This document shows, in pieces, positions 44,103-52,766 of a DNA stretch of 64,000 bases (position 1 is the first letter of the stretch; the number at the start of each line of letters is the position of its first letter). The translations under genes and the position numbers were made by a program. Under the pieces are notes generated by a model, which saw only the letters and a list, made by a program, of their open reading frames with translations, ran no database searches and had not been told where the DNA came from. This DNA is from JAWVFM01 sp963771655 (GTDB taxonomy: Bacteria > Actinomycetota > Thermoleophilia > Solirubrobacterales > 70-9), in NCBI GenBank assembly GCA_963771655.1, contig CAVYUG010000018.1:102604-166603 (forward strand), written 5' to 3'.

Positions 44103-45464
44103 CTAGGACTCCCCCGTTGCGACGTAGACGTTCTTGACCTCGGTGTAGTGCTCGAGCGCGGCGGGGCCGAGCTCGCGGCCCACGCCCGATTGCTTGAAGC
44201 CGCCGAACGGCGTTGAGACCCGAACCGAGGTGTTCGAGTTGATCGACAGCACACCGGCGTCGATCGCGCGGGCAACCCGAAGGGCCGTCGCGCCGTCGCG
44301 GGTCCAGATCGAGCCCGAGAGCCCGTAGATCGTGTCGTTCGCGATCGAGACGGCCTCGTCCTCGCCCTCGAACGGGATCACGCAGGCGACCGGGCCGAAG
44401 ATCTCTTCGCGGGCGGCGCGGTCGTCGTTCGAAACCGGGGCGAGGACCGTCGGCGCGAACCAGTGCCCTGGGCCTTCCGGCGCCGCTCCTCGAAAGGCGA
44501 CCGGAGCGCCGTCGTCGACGTAGGAGTCCACCTCCGCGAGGCGCTCGGCAGAGATCAGCGGGCCCATCTGGGTGCTCTCATCCAGCGGGTCCCCGACCCG
44601 GATCGCGGTCACCTCCCGCTCGAGAGCGGCCATGAAGTCATCGAGCGCCGAGCGCTCGACCAGGATCCGCGAACGGGCGCAGCAGTCCTGGCCGGCGTTG
44701 GCGAAGACCGCCATCGGCGCCGCGGACGCGGCCGCATCGAGATCAGCGTCGGCGAACACCACGTTCGCCGACTTGCCGCCGAGCTCGAGCGTGACCCGCT
44801 TGATCGTTGCCGCGGCGCCGGCCGCGATGCCGCGACCGACCTCGGTCGATCCGGTGAACGCGATCTTCGCCACGTCGGGGTGCTCAACGAGTCGCCGGCC
44901 GCAGACGCTCCCGGGCCCGGCCACCACGCTCAACACGCCCTCTGGCAGGCCTGCGTCGAGCGCGATCCGCTCCAGCTCGAGCGCGGTGAGCGGCGTGAGC
45001 GCCGCCGGCTTCAGCACGACCGTGTTGCCCGCCGCGAGCGCAGGGGCGACCTTCCACGAGGCGATGACGAGCGGGAAGTTCCACGGCACGATGAGGCCGA
45101 CGACGCCGAGCGGCTCGCGGAACGTCATGTCGACTCCGCCGGCGACTGGGATGGTCTGGCCGAGGAGGCGCTCGGGTGCTCCCGCGTAGTAGCGGAAGGT
45201 AGCCACCACCATCTCCATCTCGCCGCGGGCGTCGGCGATGGGCTTGCCGGCGTTTCGCGCCTCGAGCGTCGCGAGGTCGCCCGCACGCTCCTCGAGCGCG
45301 TCGGCGAGCCCGTGCAGAAGGCGGGAGCGGTCCCCGGGCGCCACCGCTCGCCAGGGGCCGAACGCGTCCTTAGCGCGGGCGACCGCGGCGTCCACCTCGT
45401 CGACCCCGGCATCCGGCAGCTCCGCGAGGAGCGCCTCTGTGGCCGGTTCGTAGACGGTGATCAC
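44103..45464 (-). CDS. Aldehyde dehydrogenase
   Basis: 453-residue NAD(P)-dependent enzyme that oxidises aldehydes to acids. The active-site cysteine is in NAGQDCCARSRILVE, the catalytic glutamate in VTLELGGKSANVVFADADL, and IVPWNFPLVIASWKVAPALA and FTGSTEVGRGIA mark cofactor binding. GTG 45464 overlaps the stop of the amidase gene (GTGA) and gives the standard N-terminus ITVYEPATEALLAELPDAG. In this operon its likely substrate is a gamma-glutamyl aminoaldehyde (PuuC-like role). Confidence 0.94.
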   Translation of the reverse strand: MITVYEPATEALLAELPDAGVDEVDAAVARAKDAFGPWRAVAPGDRSRLLHGLADALEERAGDLATLEARNAGKPIADARGEMEMVVATFRYYAGAPERLLGQTIPVAGGVDMTFREPLGVVGLIVPWNFPLVIASWKVAPALAAGNTVVLKPAALTPLTALELERIALDAGLPEGVLSVVAGPGSVCGRRLVEHPDVAKIAFTGSTEVGRGIAAGAAATIKRVTLELGGKSANVVFADADLDAAASAAPMAVFANAGQDCCARSRILVERSALDDFMAALEREVTAIRVGDPLDESTQMGPLISAERLAEVDSYVDDGAPVAFRGAAPEGPGHWFAPTVLAPVSNDDRAAREEIFGPVACVIPFEGEDEAVSIANDTIYGLSGSIWTRDGATALRVARAIDAGVLSINSNTSVRVSTPFGGFKQSGVGRELGPAALEHYTEVKNVYVATGES

Positions 45465-46186
45465 GCGGCCACCTCCGAGCGCGCCGCTTCCACGAGCGAG
45501 GAGATCACATGACTCTCCCCATCCTCCTCGGGGTGCCAAAGGACGCCGAGCGCGTAAGCCTCGCGTCCGCGCATCTCGATCGCCTCGACCACGCCGTCGA
45601 GATCGGACCACCCCGTCGCGACGAGGCCGGCTCCGAGGCGGTCCAGGCCCTGATGGTGGTGCGACTTCACCGTCGTACGCTCGGTCCCGGCCGCGTATGC
45701 CGCGAGCGATCCCGGCTCGAGCCGCACATCGTGCTCGTCAAAGATTCCGGGCTCGGTCCGGTGGCGCTCGTGATTCACGAGTTGGGGCAGGTGTTGGATG
45801 AGCGTCCCGCCACAGGCGACGTTCAGGAGCTGCATCCCGCGGCAGATGCCGAGCACGGGCATCTCACGCCCGAGCGCCGCTCGCGCGAGCGCGATCTCGA
45901 AGCGATCGCGCTCAGTCCAGGTGCCGACGGTCTCGGGAGCGCGCTCGGCACCATAGGAGGTGGGATCGATGTCGGCGCCACCTGCAAGGAGGAGGGCGTC
46001 GAGGCGATCGAGCCAGTCCTCCGCATGGCTCGGTGCGGCGTCGTCTGGCGGCATCAGGAGCGTGATCCCGCCGGCGCGCTGAACGGCCGCGACGTAGGTG
46101 CGCTGCACGAACGCGAGGTCCTCGTCCCATGGACCACGGATGGCCCGGTCGAGCGCTGCACAGATTCCCACCGCCGGGATGCTCAA
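45461..46186 (-). CDS. puuD: Gamma-glutamyl amide hydrolase (peptidase C26, PuuD-like)
   Basis: 241-residue class I amidotransferase-fold hydrolase. The nucleophile is in VLGICRGMQLLNVACGGTL and the catalytic His/Glu in LGVLWHPEED; LLLAGGADIDPTSYG and VKSHHHQGLDRLG are typical of PuuD. It should release glutamate from a gamma-glutamylated acid (gamma-glutamyl-GABA or gamma-glutamylglycine). The start is TTG 46186, overlapping the ligase stop by 4 nt. A 1206-codon frame that contains it is mostly the shadow of upstream genes. Confidence 0.92.
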   Translation of the reverse strand: MSIPAVGICAALDRAIRGPWDEDLAFVQRTYVAAVQRAGGITLLMPPDDAAPSHAEDWLDRLDALLLAGGADIDPTSYGAERAPETVGTWTERDRFEIALARAALGREMPVLGICRGMQLLNVACGGTLIQHLPQLVNHERHRTEPGIFDEHDVRLEPGSLAAYAAGTERTTVKSHHHQGLDRLGAGLVATGWSDLDGVVEAIEMRGREAYALGVLWHPEEDGESHVISSLVEAARSEVAA

Positions 46187-47589
46187 CCGCGCTCGAACAT
46201 CCGCCGCCGCTCGTAGTCGGTGACGGCCTCGTCGAAGAGTCGCTGTTCGGTGCGCCCGTAGTTCAGGTAGTGCTTGTGGACCGCGTCGCCGAACGCCTGC
46301 CGGGCGAAGTCGCTGCGCCCCCAATTGTCGACCGCCTCGCGAAGCGACGAGGGGAATGGCTCCGCCTGGCCCGCCTCGTAGGCGTTGCCCTTGAGCTCGG
46401 GCCCGGGATCGGTGCCGTTCTCGATCCCGTCGAGCCCTGCCGCGAGCAGGGCGGCGTAGCAGAGGTACGGGTTCACGTCTGCGCCCGGGATCCGGCACTC
46501 CACGCGACGCGACTGCCCCTGCCCCACGATCCGAAATCCGCAGGTTCGGTTGTCGCGGCCCCACGAAATGGACGTTGGGGCCCAGCTCTCGGCCGAATAG
46601 CGCTTGTACGAGTTGATCGACGGTGCGATGAAGAGGGCAAGCTCCCGGATCCTGTTGCGAAGGCCGCCTAGGTAGCTGCGGAAGACGTCTGTTTCCTCCC
46701 CGTCCGAGTCGACGAACACGCTCTCGGTCGTCCCGGCCTTCACGAGGCTCGAGTGGACGTGGCACGAGCTCCCGATGTCCTTCTCCGAGGTCTTCGCCAT
46801 GAAGGTCGCCGAGATGCCATGCAGGAACGCAATCTCCTTGACGCCGTTCTTGTAGATCGTGTGCCGGTCGGCGGAGGTGACGGCGTCGGCGTAGCGGAAG
46901 TTGATCTCGTGCTGCCCGTGCCAGGCCTCCCCCTTCGAGAATTCGATCGGGATGCCAGCCAACTGCATGCCGCGCCGGATCGGGCCGATGTATTGCTCGT
47001 CCATCGTTGCGGCGAGCACGTGGTAGTCGAGGATGTAGGGGATGGTGGGCGTGAGCTCGCGGTAGTCCTTCGCGTGCGCCTCGGCGTAGGTCTCCTTGAA
47101 GAGGAAGAACTCGAGCTCGGAGGCCGTGTACGGGACGTAGCCCATGTCTGCGGCCCGCTCGTACTGCGCGATCAGCACCTGGCGTGGCGAGGCGACGGTG
47201 GGGGAGCCGTCGTGGGTCGCGACGTCGCAGATCACCAACGCGGTGCGATCGAGCCACGGTATCCGCCGAAGCGTCGACATATCGGGGACGATCGCGAAGT
47301 CGCCGTAGCCGCCCTCCCAGTTCGCCATCTCGTACCCGGGCAGCGGCTCCATCTCCATATCGAGTGCGAGCAGATAGTTGCAGCCCTCGACGCCATGGTC
47401 GGTGACCTCGTCGAGGAAGTACTCGATCTCGATCCGCTTGCCCACGAGCCGCCCCTGCATGTCGGTGAAGGCGGTGATGACGTTGTCGATCGCACCCGCC
47501 TCCGCGTGCGAGCGAAGCTCGTCGACGCTCAGCATGCCCTGGGCGACCCCCGGGCCTCCAGGGCGACTCCTCGCGCTGCGATCGTTCAC
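46183..47589 (-). CDS. Glutamine synthetase-like gamma-glutamylamine ligase (PuuA/GlnA4-like)
   Basis: 468-residue GS-fold ligase that should join glutamate to an amine using ATP. Metal/ATP motifs are seen: SELEFFLF, WHGQHEINFRYADAV, TFMAKTSEKDIGSSCHVHSSL, NSYKRYSAESWAPTSISWGRDNR and VECRIPGADVNPYLCYAA. The GS adenylylation site is absent, as in GlnA3/GlnA4 and PuuA. It starts at GTG 47589 (or ATG M19). Between permease and amidase, it suggests polyamine or ethanolamine rather than ammonia as the amine; the absence of a PuuB-like oxidase and the presence of an SDR favour an amino alcohol. Confidence 0.92.
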   Translation of the reverse strand: MNDRSARSRPGGPGVAQGMLSVDELRSHAEAGAIDNVITAFTDMQGRLVGKRIEIEYFLDEVTDHGVEGCNYLLALDMEMEPLPGYEMANWEGGYGDFAIVPDMSTLRRIPWLDRTALVICDVATHDGSPTVASPRQVLIAQYERAADMGYVPYTASELEFFLFKETYAEAHAKDYRELTPTIPYILDYHVLAATMDEQYIGPIRRGMQLAGIPIEFSKGEAWHGQHEINFRYADAVTSADRHTIYKNGVKEIAFLHGISATFMAKTSEKDIGSSCHVHSSLVKAGTTESVFVDSDGEETDVFRSYLGGLRNRIRELALFIAPSINSYKRYSAESWAPTSISWGRDNRTCGFRIVGQGQSRRVECRIPGADVNPYLCYAALLAAGLDGIENGTDPGPELKGNAYEAGQAEPFPSSLREAVDNWGRSDFARQAFGDAVHKHYLNYGRTEQRLFDEAVTDYERRRMFERG

Positions 47590-47607
47590 GGTCGGCGACG
47601 CTAACGA

Positions 47608-49173
47608 TTAGCTGTCCGGTGGGGTGGGCCGGCCGACGGGTTTCTCCTCGGCGGCCGGTTCTGTATGCGGCATCCCGTGCTCGTAGGCCTCCAGCCGAGT
47701 ATGGCCGTAGCCCTCCGCCTCCGGATGGCCGTGCTCGCCGCTCGTCACAGCGAACTCCTCCTCGGGGGAGAGCACCAGGCGATGACGGCCGGCGATGGCG
47801 AAGTACGCCAGGGCGACCACGTAGAAAACCGCCACGCCGTAGACGCCGGGGCGATAGTCGGCGTTGTCGAGGATCGCGACCAGCGATGCGAGCGCGATCA
47901 CGGCGGCGATCGCGGCGCCCGCGATCCCGAGCGGGCTCCTGAACGGCCGCTCGATGTTGGGAAGCCGTCGCCGCAGGAGGATGAACGACACACATTGCAT
48001 CGCGTACGAGATGACGGCCCCGAAGACCGCCATGTAGAGCAGCGAGGCACCGACGGTCGTGTTGCCCTTCTTGTAGATGATGTACGCGGCGATCCAGCCG
48101 ATCACGGCTCCGAGGAGCAGCGCCGCCCATGGCGTTTGCCGCTTGCCGGTGGTCACCGAGAGCGGATGCGGGTAATAGCCGGCGCGCGAGAGCGAGAAGA
48201 TGTTGCGGCCGTACGCGTAGATGATGGTGTGGAAGCTGGCGACGAGCCCCGCGACAGCGATCAGACCGAGGATCGAAGCGGACGTCCCGGAGCCGAAGAT
48301 CGTCTTCAGCCCGTCGAGCAGCGGCTCGGAGGAGTTCCCGATCGCCTTCGCGCCCGGCGCGATCCCGGAGTTCAGGAACAGGATCAGGATCGCCGTGACG
48401 ATCAGGGTCCGCAGGCCCCAGATCGTCCCCTTGGGGATGTCCTTCTTCGGGTCGGCCGATTCCTCGGCCGCGAGCGGTAACTCCTCGATCGCGAGGTAGA
48501 ACCAGATCGCGAAGGGGAAGGCATAGAAGACGCCCCGGACGCCGTCGATGAACCAGTGCCCTGCGTTGGCGTCGATCGCCCACCGCGAAAAGTCGAACTT
48601 CGTGATCGCGCCGACGTAGAAGACCGCGAGGATCAACAGTGAGGTGAAGCAGATCAGGATCGCGAAGCGAAAGCTCGCCTCGACACCGACGTAGTTCAGG
48701 CCGACGAAGATCGCGTAGAAGATCGCCCACCAGAGCGGCTGCGAGAGGGTGAACGAGAACAGGTCGTCGGTGATCGAGTTCATGTAGCCGCCGATCCCGA
48801 CCACGATCACGGCGGGGGTGATCACGTACTCGATCGTTTCGGCGACGCCAGTCGAGAAGCCGCCCCATGGCCCCATCGCCGAGCGGGCGAACGAGTAGGC
48901 GCCGCCCGTGTGCGGGAGCGCCGGGGACATCTCGGCGATCGAATAGCACAGGCCGAAGTACATGACGGTGATGATCACCGTGGCGACCAGCAGGCCACCA
49001 AAGCCGTACTGAAGGCCGAAGTTCCATCCGAAGAAGTCGCCGGAGATGACCGCGGCGACGCCCAGGGCCCAGAGCGACCAAACGCCGGCGTGACGACGGA
49101 GTGTGCGCTTCGCGAAGTACTCCTGGTCGGCCTCCCTGTAGGTGATCGAGCCAACCTTGCGTGGTTCAGCCAC
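47608..49173 (-). CDS. APC-family permease, ethanolamine-permease-like
   Basis: 521-residue transporter with about 12 helices. The N-terminal half resembles the ethanolamine permease group of the APC superfamily: LGVAAVISGDFFGWNFGLQ, AEMSPALPHTGGAYSFARSA, then the IEELPLAAEESADPKKDIPKG loop and RNIFSLSRAGYYPHPLS. A long hydrophilic His-rich tail closes the protein. It is the first gene of the catabolic operon, 18 nt before the ligase, and 102 bp after the regulator gene. It probably imports the amine substrate. Confidence 0.9.
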   Translation of the reverse strand: MAEPRKVGSITYREADQEYFAKRTLRRHAGVWSLWALGVAAVISGDFFGWNFGLQYGFGGLLVATVIITVMYFGLCYSIAEMSPALPHTGGAYSFARSAMGPWGGFSTGVAETIEYVITPAVIVVGIGGYMNSITDDLFSFTLSQPLWWAIFYAIFVGLNYVGVEASFRFAILICFTSLLILAVFYVGAITKFDFSRWAIDANAGHWFIDGVRGVFYAFPFAIWFYLAIEELPLAAEESADPKKDIPKGTIWGLRTLIVTAILILFLNSGIAPGAKAIGNSSEPLLDGLKTIFGSGTSASILGLIAVAGLVASFHTIIYAYGRNIFSLSRAGYYPHPLSVTTGKRQTPWAALLLGAVIGWIAAYIIYKKGNTTVGASLLYMAVFGAVISYAMQCVSFILLRRRLPNIERPFRSPLGIAGAAIAAVIALASLVAILDNADYRPGVYGVAVFYVVALAYFAIAGRHRLVLSPEEEFAVTSGEHGHPEAEGYGHTRLEAYEHGMPHTEPAAEEKPVGRPTPPDS

Positions 49174-49218
49174 TACAACGTCCTCCTTCGCTTCGAGATG
49201 CCATCCCAGCGCTAAAAG

Positions 49219-49229
49219 GTCTGACAGAC
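49219..49229. promoter_or_regulatory. Candidate GntR/FadR-type operator
   Basis: GTCTGACAGAC is a perfect inverted repeat around a central A in the 102-bp gap between the regulator gene and the permease gene. FCD-type GntR regulators usually bind short GT...AC palindromes of this size, so the adjacent regulator may repress the operon from here. Confidence 0.45.
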
Positions 49230-49275
49230 GAGCCTATTACGCAGGTTGAACCCTAAGCGCTCCGGTAGATGGAAG

Positions 49276-50031
49276 TCAAGCCCGGCGACGGGCGGACGAC
49301 CGGGCGCTGCTGGAGCGTGGGGGTCCGGGCAACAACCCGGCGAGAATGTGCTCGGTGCCGCGTATGTGCTCGCGCACCAGCCGCACCGCTCGGCCTCCCT
49401 CGCCGTTGCGTAGGAGCCTGACGAGGCGCCGGTGCTGGGTGTTCGAGCGGGTGAGCACCTGCTCGGGATGTGGGATGAGAGCGATCAGGTCGCTCATCTG
49501 TCCCTGTACCTCTGTCATTGCCGCGAGGAGCCTGGGCGACCGGGCGGCCTCCGCGATCCCGATGTGGAAACGAATGTCCGCGCGACGGTACTTCTCGAAC
49601 TCGGACGCGTCGGCCATGCGCTCCACGAGCGCCTCGAGGCCGTCGAGGTCGGACGCGCTCGCGCGCTCGATCGCGAGGGCGACGGACCCGAGCTCGATCG
49701 CCACGCGGTAGTCGAGGATCGCCCAGGCCTCCTCGCCGAGCGTCTCGCCGCCGCGCTCGGCGAGCGGGGGCTCCGCACTGACGAAGGTCCCGCCCGTCCG
49801 GCCGCGGTGCGCGACGAGGTGGCCGCTCTGGACAAGCGTCGTCAGCGCCTGGCGCAGCGTCGACCGGGAGATGCCGAGCTCGACTGCCAGCGTCCGCTCG
49901 GGCGGAAGCTGGCTCCCCGCCGGCAGGATGCCGAGCCGGATCGCGGTTCCGAGCCGCTCGACCGTCTCCTCGAACGTCGTCGGTGCACGGACGGGCCCGA
50001 ACACCGACTCGAGCGCGGCGTCGCGCTTCAT
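49276..50031 (-). CDS. FadR-subfamily GntR transcriptional regulator
   Basis: 251-residue regulator. The N-terminal winged helix-turn-helix is clear (LGILPAGSQLPPERTLAVEL, GISRSTLRQALTTLVQSGHL). The C-terminal FCD all-helical ligand domain contains the metal-binding pattern DIRFHIGIAEAARSPRL, then a later NTQHRRLVRLL histidine. Adjacent to the permease-ligase operon and on the same strand, it is a good candidate for substrate-responsive control of that operon. ATG 50031 is followed by a plausible basic N-terminus. Confidence 0.9.
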   Translation of the reverse strand: MKRDAALESVFGPVRAPTTFEETVERLGTAIRLGILPAGSQLPPERTLAVELGISRSTLRQALTTLVQSGHLVAHRGRTGGTFVSAEPPLAERGGETLGEEAWAILDYRVAIELGSVALAIERASASDLDGLEALVERMADASEFEKYRRADIRFHIGIAEAARSPRLLAAMTEVQGQMSDLIALIPHPEQVLTRSNTQHRRLVRLLRNGEGGRAVRLVREHIRGTEHILAGLLPGPPRSSSARSSARRRA

Positions 50032-50093
50032 TGGTCAACGGTAGCCGAGCGGCCACCCGCGGTCGCTGGGCCCGTCGGTCGGCCTTCCGCAGC

Positions 50094-50145
50094 AAAAAGC
50101 CAAGGGGCCCCGACAGAGCGCGGTCGCCCCGGGGCCCTCTTGGCT
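50094..50145 (-). terminator. Intrinsic terminator of the two-component operon
   Basis: On the minus strand AGCCAAGAGGGCCCCG pairs with CGGGGCCCCTTGGCT (15 bp with one bulged base, 16-nt loop), followed by TTTTT. It lies about 110 nt after the response regulator stop and before the GntR gene. This is the clearest Rho-independent terminator in the window. Confidence 0.8.
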
Positions 50146-50228
50146 CTTCCGGTCTGCGGTTTCGAGAGAGCCGCGAAACCGGAGAATCGGTGGAGGAAAA
50201 ATACGATCGCCCAATCGGCGCGCAATGT

Positions 50229-50250
50229 AGATGGGCGTTTTCACCCATCT
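50229..50250. other. Hairpin just after the response regulator stop
   Basis: AGATGGG-CGTTTTCA-CCCATCT forms a 7-bp stem with an 8-nt loop, starting 9 nt after the stop of the response regulator gene. It may help stabilise the mRNA end ahead of the stronger terminator at 50094. Confidence 0.4.
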
Positions 50251-50258
50251 TTGAATTG

Positions 50259-50921
50259 CTAGGGCTCGACGAGTCCGCGCTTGATCGCATAACGCGTCAA
50301 GTCGACTCGGTTGCGCATTCCCAACTTCTCGAGGACGTTGGCTCGATGGCGGTCGACGGTTCGGGGGCTGATCACGAGTGAGTCTGCGATCTCCTCGCTC
50401 GTCAAGCCCTCTGCGATGAGCTTCAAGACATCGAGTTCGCGCGGCGTCAGGGGATCGCTTGGGATCTCCTCTCCTTCGGCTCCGCGTGCCAGGTAATCGC
50501 GTATCAGCGCTGAGGCCGCCGCAGGGTAGACGAACGAATCTCCCCGCATCGCGGCGCGACAGGCTTCGATCAGGTCTCGGTTGGCCGACGACTTGAGCAC
50601 GTAGCCGGAAGCCCCGGCCTTGAGGGCCTCGAAGAAGTACTGCTCGTTGTCATGCACCGAAAGCATGAGCACACGGATCTCCGGCCGCTGTCTGGCGAGC
50701 TCACGGGCGACCTGGAGGCCGGTCATCAATGGCATCGAGACATCGAGGATCGCCAGATCCACCTGCTCTCGCAGCGCGATGAGAAGGGCTTCGGCGCCAT
50801 TACTCGCACAAGCCACGACCCGGAAGTCGGGCACGGATTCGAGGATCAACTCGAGCCCATCACGCACCAGAACGTGGTCGTCAGCGAGGAGGACGGCGCT
50901 CGTGAGCGGTACCGGGGTCAC
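50259..50921 (-). CDS. NarL/LuxR-family response regulator
   Basis: 220-residue two-component regulator. The receiver domain has the acidic pair in LLADDHVLVRDGL, the phospho-accepting aspartate in LAILDVSMPLMTG and the lysine in ASGYVLKSSANRDL. The C-terminal helix-turn-helix is TPRELDVLKLIAEGLTSEEI then SPRTVDRHRANVLEKLGM. Its GTG overlaps the kinase stop (GTGA), so the pair is coupled. Targets unknown; the small membrane protein genes divergent from the kinase are candidates. Confidence 0.95.
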   Translation of the reverse strand: MTPVPLTSAVLLADDHVLVRDGLELILESVPDFRVVACASNGAEALLIALREQVDLAILDVSMPLMTGLQVARELARQRPEIRVLMLSVHDNEQYFFEALKAGASGYVLKSSANRDLIEACRAAMRGDSFVYPAAASALIRDYLARGAEGEEIPSDPLTPRELDVLKLIAEGLTSEEIADSLVISPRTVDRHRANVLEKLGMRNRVDLTRYAIKRGLVEP

Positions 50922-51979
50922 GCTGTCGGATGCGCCGGAAGTACCAGGCGAACCTGGGTCCCGCCTCCGGGGTGTGGTCCGACCTCCAGACTCGCGCCCA
51001 CCAGCATCGCGCGCTCTCGCATGCCCTCGATCCCTTGACCCGACGCCGACGCCCCATCGGCCAACCCCGTGCCGTCATCGCGCACGGTGAGGATCACCTG
51101 CTCGTGCTCGTCGTGAAGAGCGACGAGCGCGGTCGCAGCGCCTGCGTGGCGAACCGCGTTCGTGAGGGCCTCTTGGGCGACCCGATAGACCACGAGCTCC
51201 TGTTCGGAATCGAGGTCTCGGATCTCGCCTCCAAGCTCACGAATGACACGAAGATCGGTCTGCCGGTCGATTCTCGAGGTCAGGGCGATCAAGGCATTGA
51301 CAAGCCCCAGGTCGTCCAGAGCCTCGGGGCGAAGTTCGCGCCCGATCCGCCGCACGTCCTCGAGTGTCTTCTGGAGCTCGATCGTCAGGACCGCGAGGCG
51401 CTGAGCCGCGCGCCCATCAGCCGTCGAGCCGAGGCGCTCCACCTCGAGCGCCACGGCGGTGAGTGACTGGCCCACCTCGTCGTGAAGCTCGCGCGCCACG
51501 CGCAGTCGCTCACGTTCCTGGCTGAGCAGCGCGGCGCGTGCGCTTCGGCGGCGCTCCTCAGCCAGGCGCTCCACCATCTCGTTGAACGCGGCGACGAAGG
51601 CGGCGATTTCGGGACTCTGGTCGGGCGTTTGGCTGAGCAGATAGCGCGGCCGTCTGAGGTCGATCTCCCTCATCTCCTCCGCGAGTTGCCGAAGGGGTGA
51701 AAGCGCACGCCGGACGAGGACGGCCTGAACGGCAATCATCGCCACCATCCCGAGGAAGAGAATCGCTGCCTGGTCGGAATGGATCGGCGTGCTGACCTGG
51801 ACCGGGGTGAATGCGATCAGCGCAAAGCTCAAAGCCAGCACAGCAGCGCCCGCAAGAACCGTGCGCGAAAGGAGAGAGCTTCGAACGACTCGTAGCCGTT
51901 CTCGCCATCCCGCCGTGCGGCCCCGACGGCGCTTGGACCGAGGCCGCTCGACCACCAACTCGTGTGCCACGTCCGGCAT
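50918..51979 (-). CDS. NarX-type sensor histidine kinase
   Basis: 353-residue kinase with two transmembrane helices (about residues 34-55 and 65-85), a HAMP-like linker (RRALSPLRQLAEEM), the HisKA_3 phospho-acceptor ERLRVARELHDEVGQSL and an HATPase_c domain with the N-box EALTNAVRHAGAA and G-box DDGTGLADG. The short external loop suggests sensing in or near the membrane. ATG 51979 with GGAGGCGGAGA directly upstream is preferred to 52024. The response regulator gene follows with a 4-nt overlap. Confidence 0.93.
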   Translation of the reverse strand: MPDVAHELVVERPRSKRRRGRTAGWRERLRVVRSSLLSRTVLAGAAVLALSFALIAFTPVQVSTPIHSDQAAILFLGMVAMIAVQAVLVRRALSPLRQLAEEMREIDLRRPRYLLSQTPDQSPEIAAFVAAFNEMVERLAEERRRSARAALLSQERERLRVARELHDEVGQSLTAVALEVERLGSTADGRAAQRLAVLTIELQKTLEDVRRIGRELRPEALDDLGLVNALIALTSRIDRQTDLRVIRELGGEIRDLDSEQELVVYRVAQEALTNAVRHAGAATALVALHDEHEQVILTVRDDGTGLADGASASGQGIEGMRERAMLVGASLEVGPHPGGGTQVRLVLPAHPTA

Positions 51980-52058
51980 TCTCCGCCTCCAGGCCCTGCT
52001 CGCGAAATGGGCATTTTTGACCATAGCGACGGCGGGTCGGCGCGAGCACACTGAGCGC

Positions 52059-52310
52059 ATGCTCCATGCGAGCGGCGCGGTCGATGAGGCGCTGTCAGCC
52101 GAACCCGCCAGGTCGCGGCGCCGCCCGCGGGCCCGGTTTGCGGCCGTGTTGGCGCTCGAGGTGGCGTTGCTCTCGTTCGCCATCATCTTGCTCGCGCAGC
52201 TCCGGATCGGTGGCGCGGCTGCGCCTCGTGCTCACAGCAAGATCCCGAAGGTTGAACTGCCGGCCAGGCGTGGAGCCACCGACTTCGCCCCTCAGGCACC
52301 GGCAAAATGA
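52059..52310 (+). CDS. Small single-pass membrane protein
   Basis: 83 residues: a basic cytosolic N-terminus (PARSRRRPRARF), one transmembrane helix (AAVLALEVALLSFAIILLAQ, about residues 27-50) and a short outer tail. Not recognised. It is divergent from the sensor kinase (79 bp apart) and overlaps the next gene by 4 nt (ATGA). The position suggests it may be a target or partner of the two-component system. Confidence 0.6.
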   Translation: MLHASGAVDEALSAEPARSRRRPRARFAAVLALEVALLSFAIILLAQLRIGGAAAPRAHSKIPKVELPARRGATDFAPQAPAK

Positions 52311-52702
52311 CACTGACGAGCCGGGCAACGCTCAAGCTCGCGGAGGATGCGGTTGTGGCCGCCGGCAGCATCCTCAAGGACGGGGAAGAGCTGACGCCGC
52401 TGCTGATCGTTGAGGTCGGCGGGGTGCGCGATTTCGAGCATTTCGATCGCGGCGAGATCCAGACAGCTCGATCGAGGGCCTCGCAGTTGTCACGACCCAC
52501 GGCGGGCGATCGGCTCTGCGCCCTCGTCTACGAAGGTCGAGCGAAGTTGGACCGGAGGGCGATCCTCGTCGAGATTCAGCGCGCGGGTGAAGCCGAGCTC
52601 GAGGTTTTCTGCCAGCCCTTCCGTCCGAGGAGTGGGCGCTTCCGGCCTTTCAAGCTCATCGGTGAGGTCGAACTGGCCGGGTTTCGGGAAGCGCTTGGCT
52701 AG
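52307..52702 (+). CDS. Hypothetical protein
   Basis: 131-residue soluble protein beginning MTLTSRATLKLAEDAVVAAG, with ELTPLLIVEVGGVRDFEHF and a later ALVYEGRAKLDRRAILVEIQ. The fold looks alpha+beta and there is one late cysteine. No family recognised. It is translationally coupled to the small membrane protein upstream (ATGA overlap), so the two probably work together. Confidence 0.65.
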   Translation: MTLTSRATLKLAEDAVVAAGSILKDGEELTPLLIVEVGGVRDFEHFDRGEIQTARSRASQLSRPTAGDRLCALVYEGRAKLDRRAILVEIQRAGEAELEVFCQPFRPRSGRFRPFKLIGEVELAGFREALG

Positions 52703-52766
52703 CTGGTCATGGAGTCGCTTGGGTCAGCAACTGCTTGCGATCAGCACGCATTTTTGAGCGGGGCGC

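Noticed and set aside
45461..49081. 1206-codon open frame on the minus strand
   Set aside because: Only its end (45461-46186) is the PuuD-like gene; the rest is an Arg-rich frame shadowing the ligase and permease genes, which have clear family motifs in other frames.
51980..52186. Longer start for the sensor kinase
   Set aside because: The extension is Ser/Ala/Arg-rich and antisense to the small membrane protein gene, while the ATG at 51979 has a good ribosome binding site.
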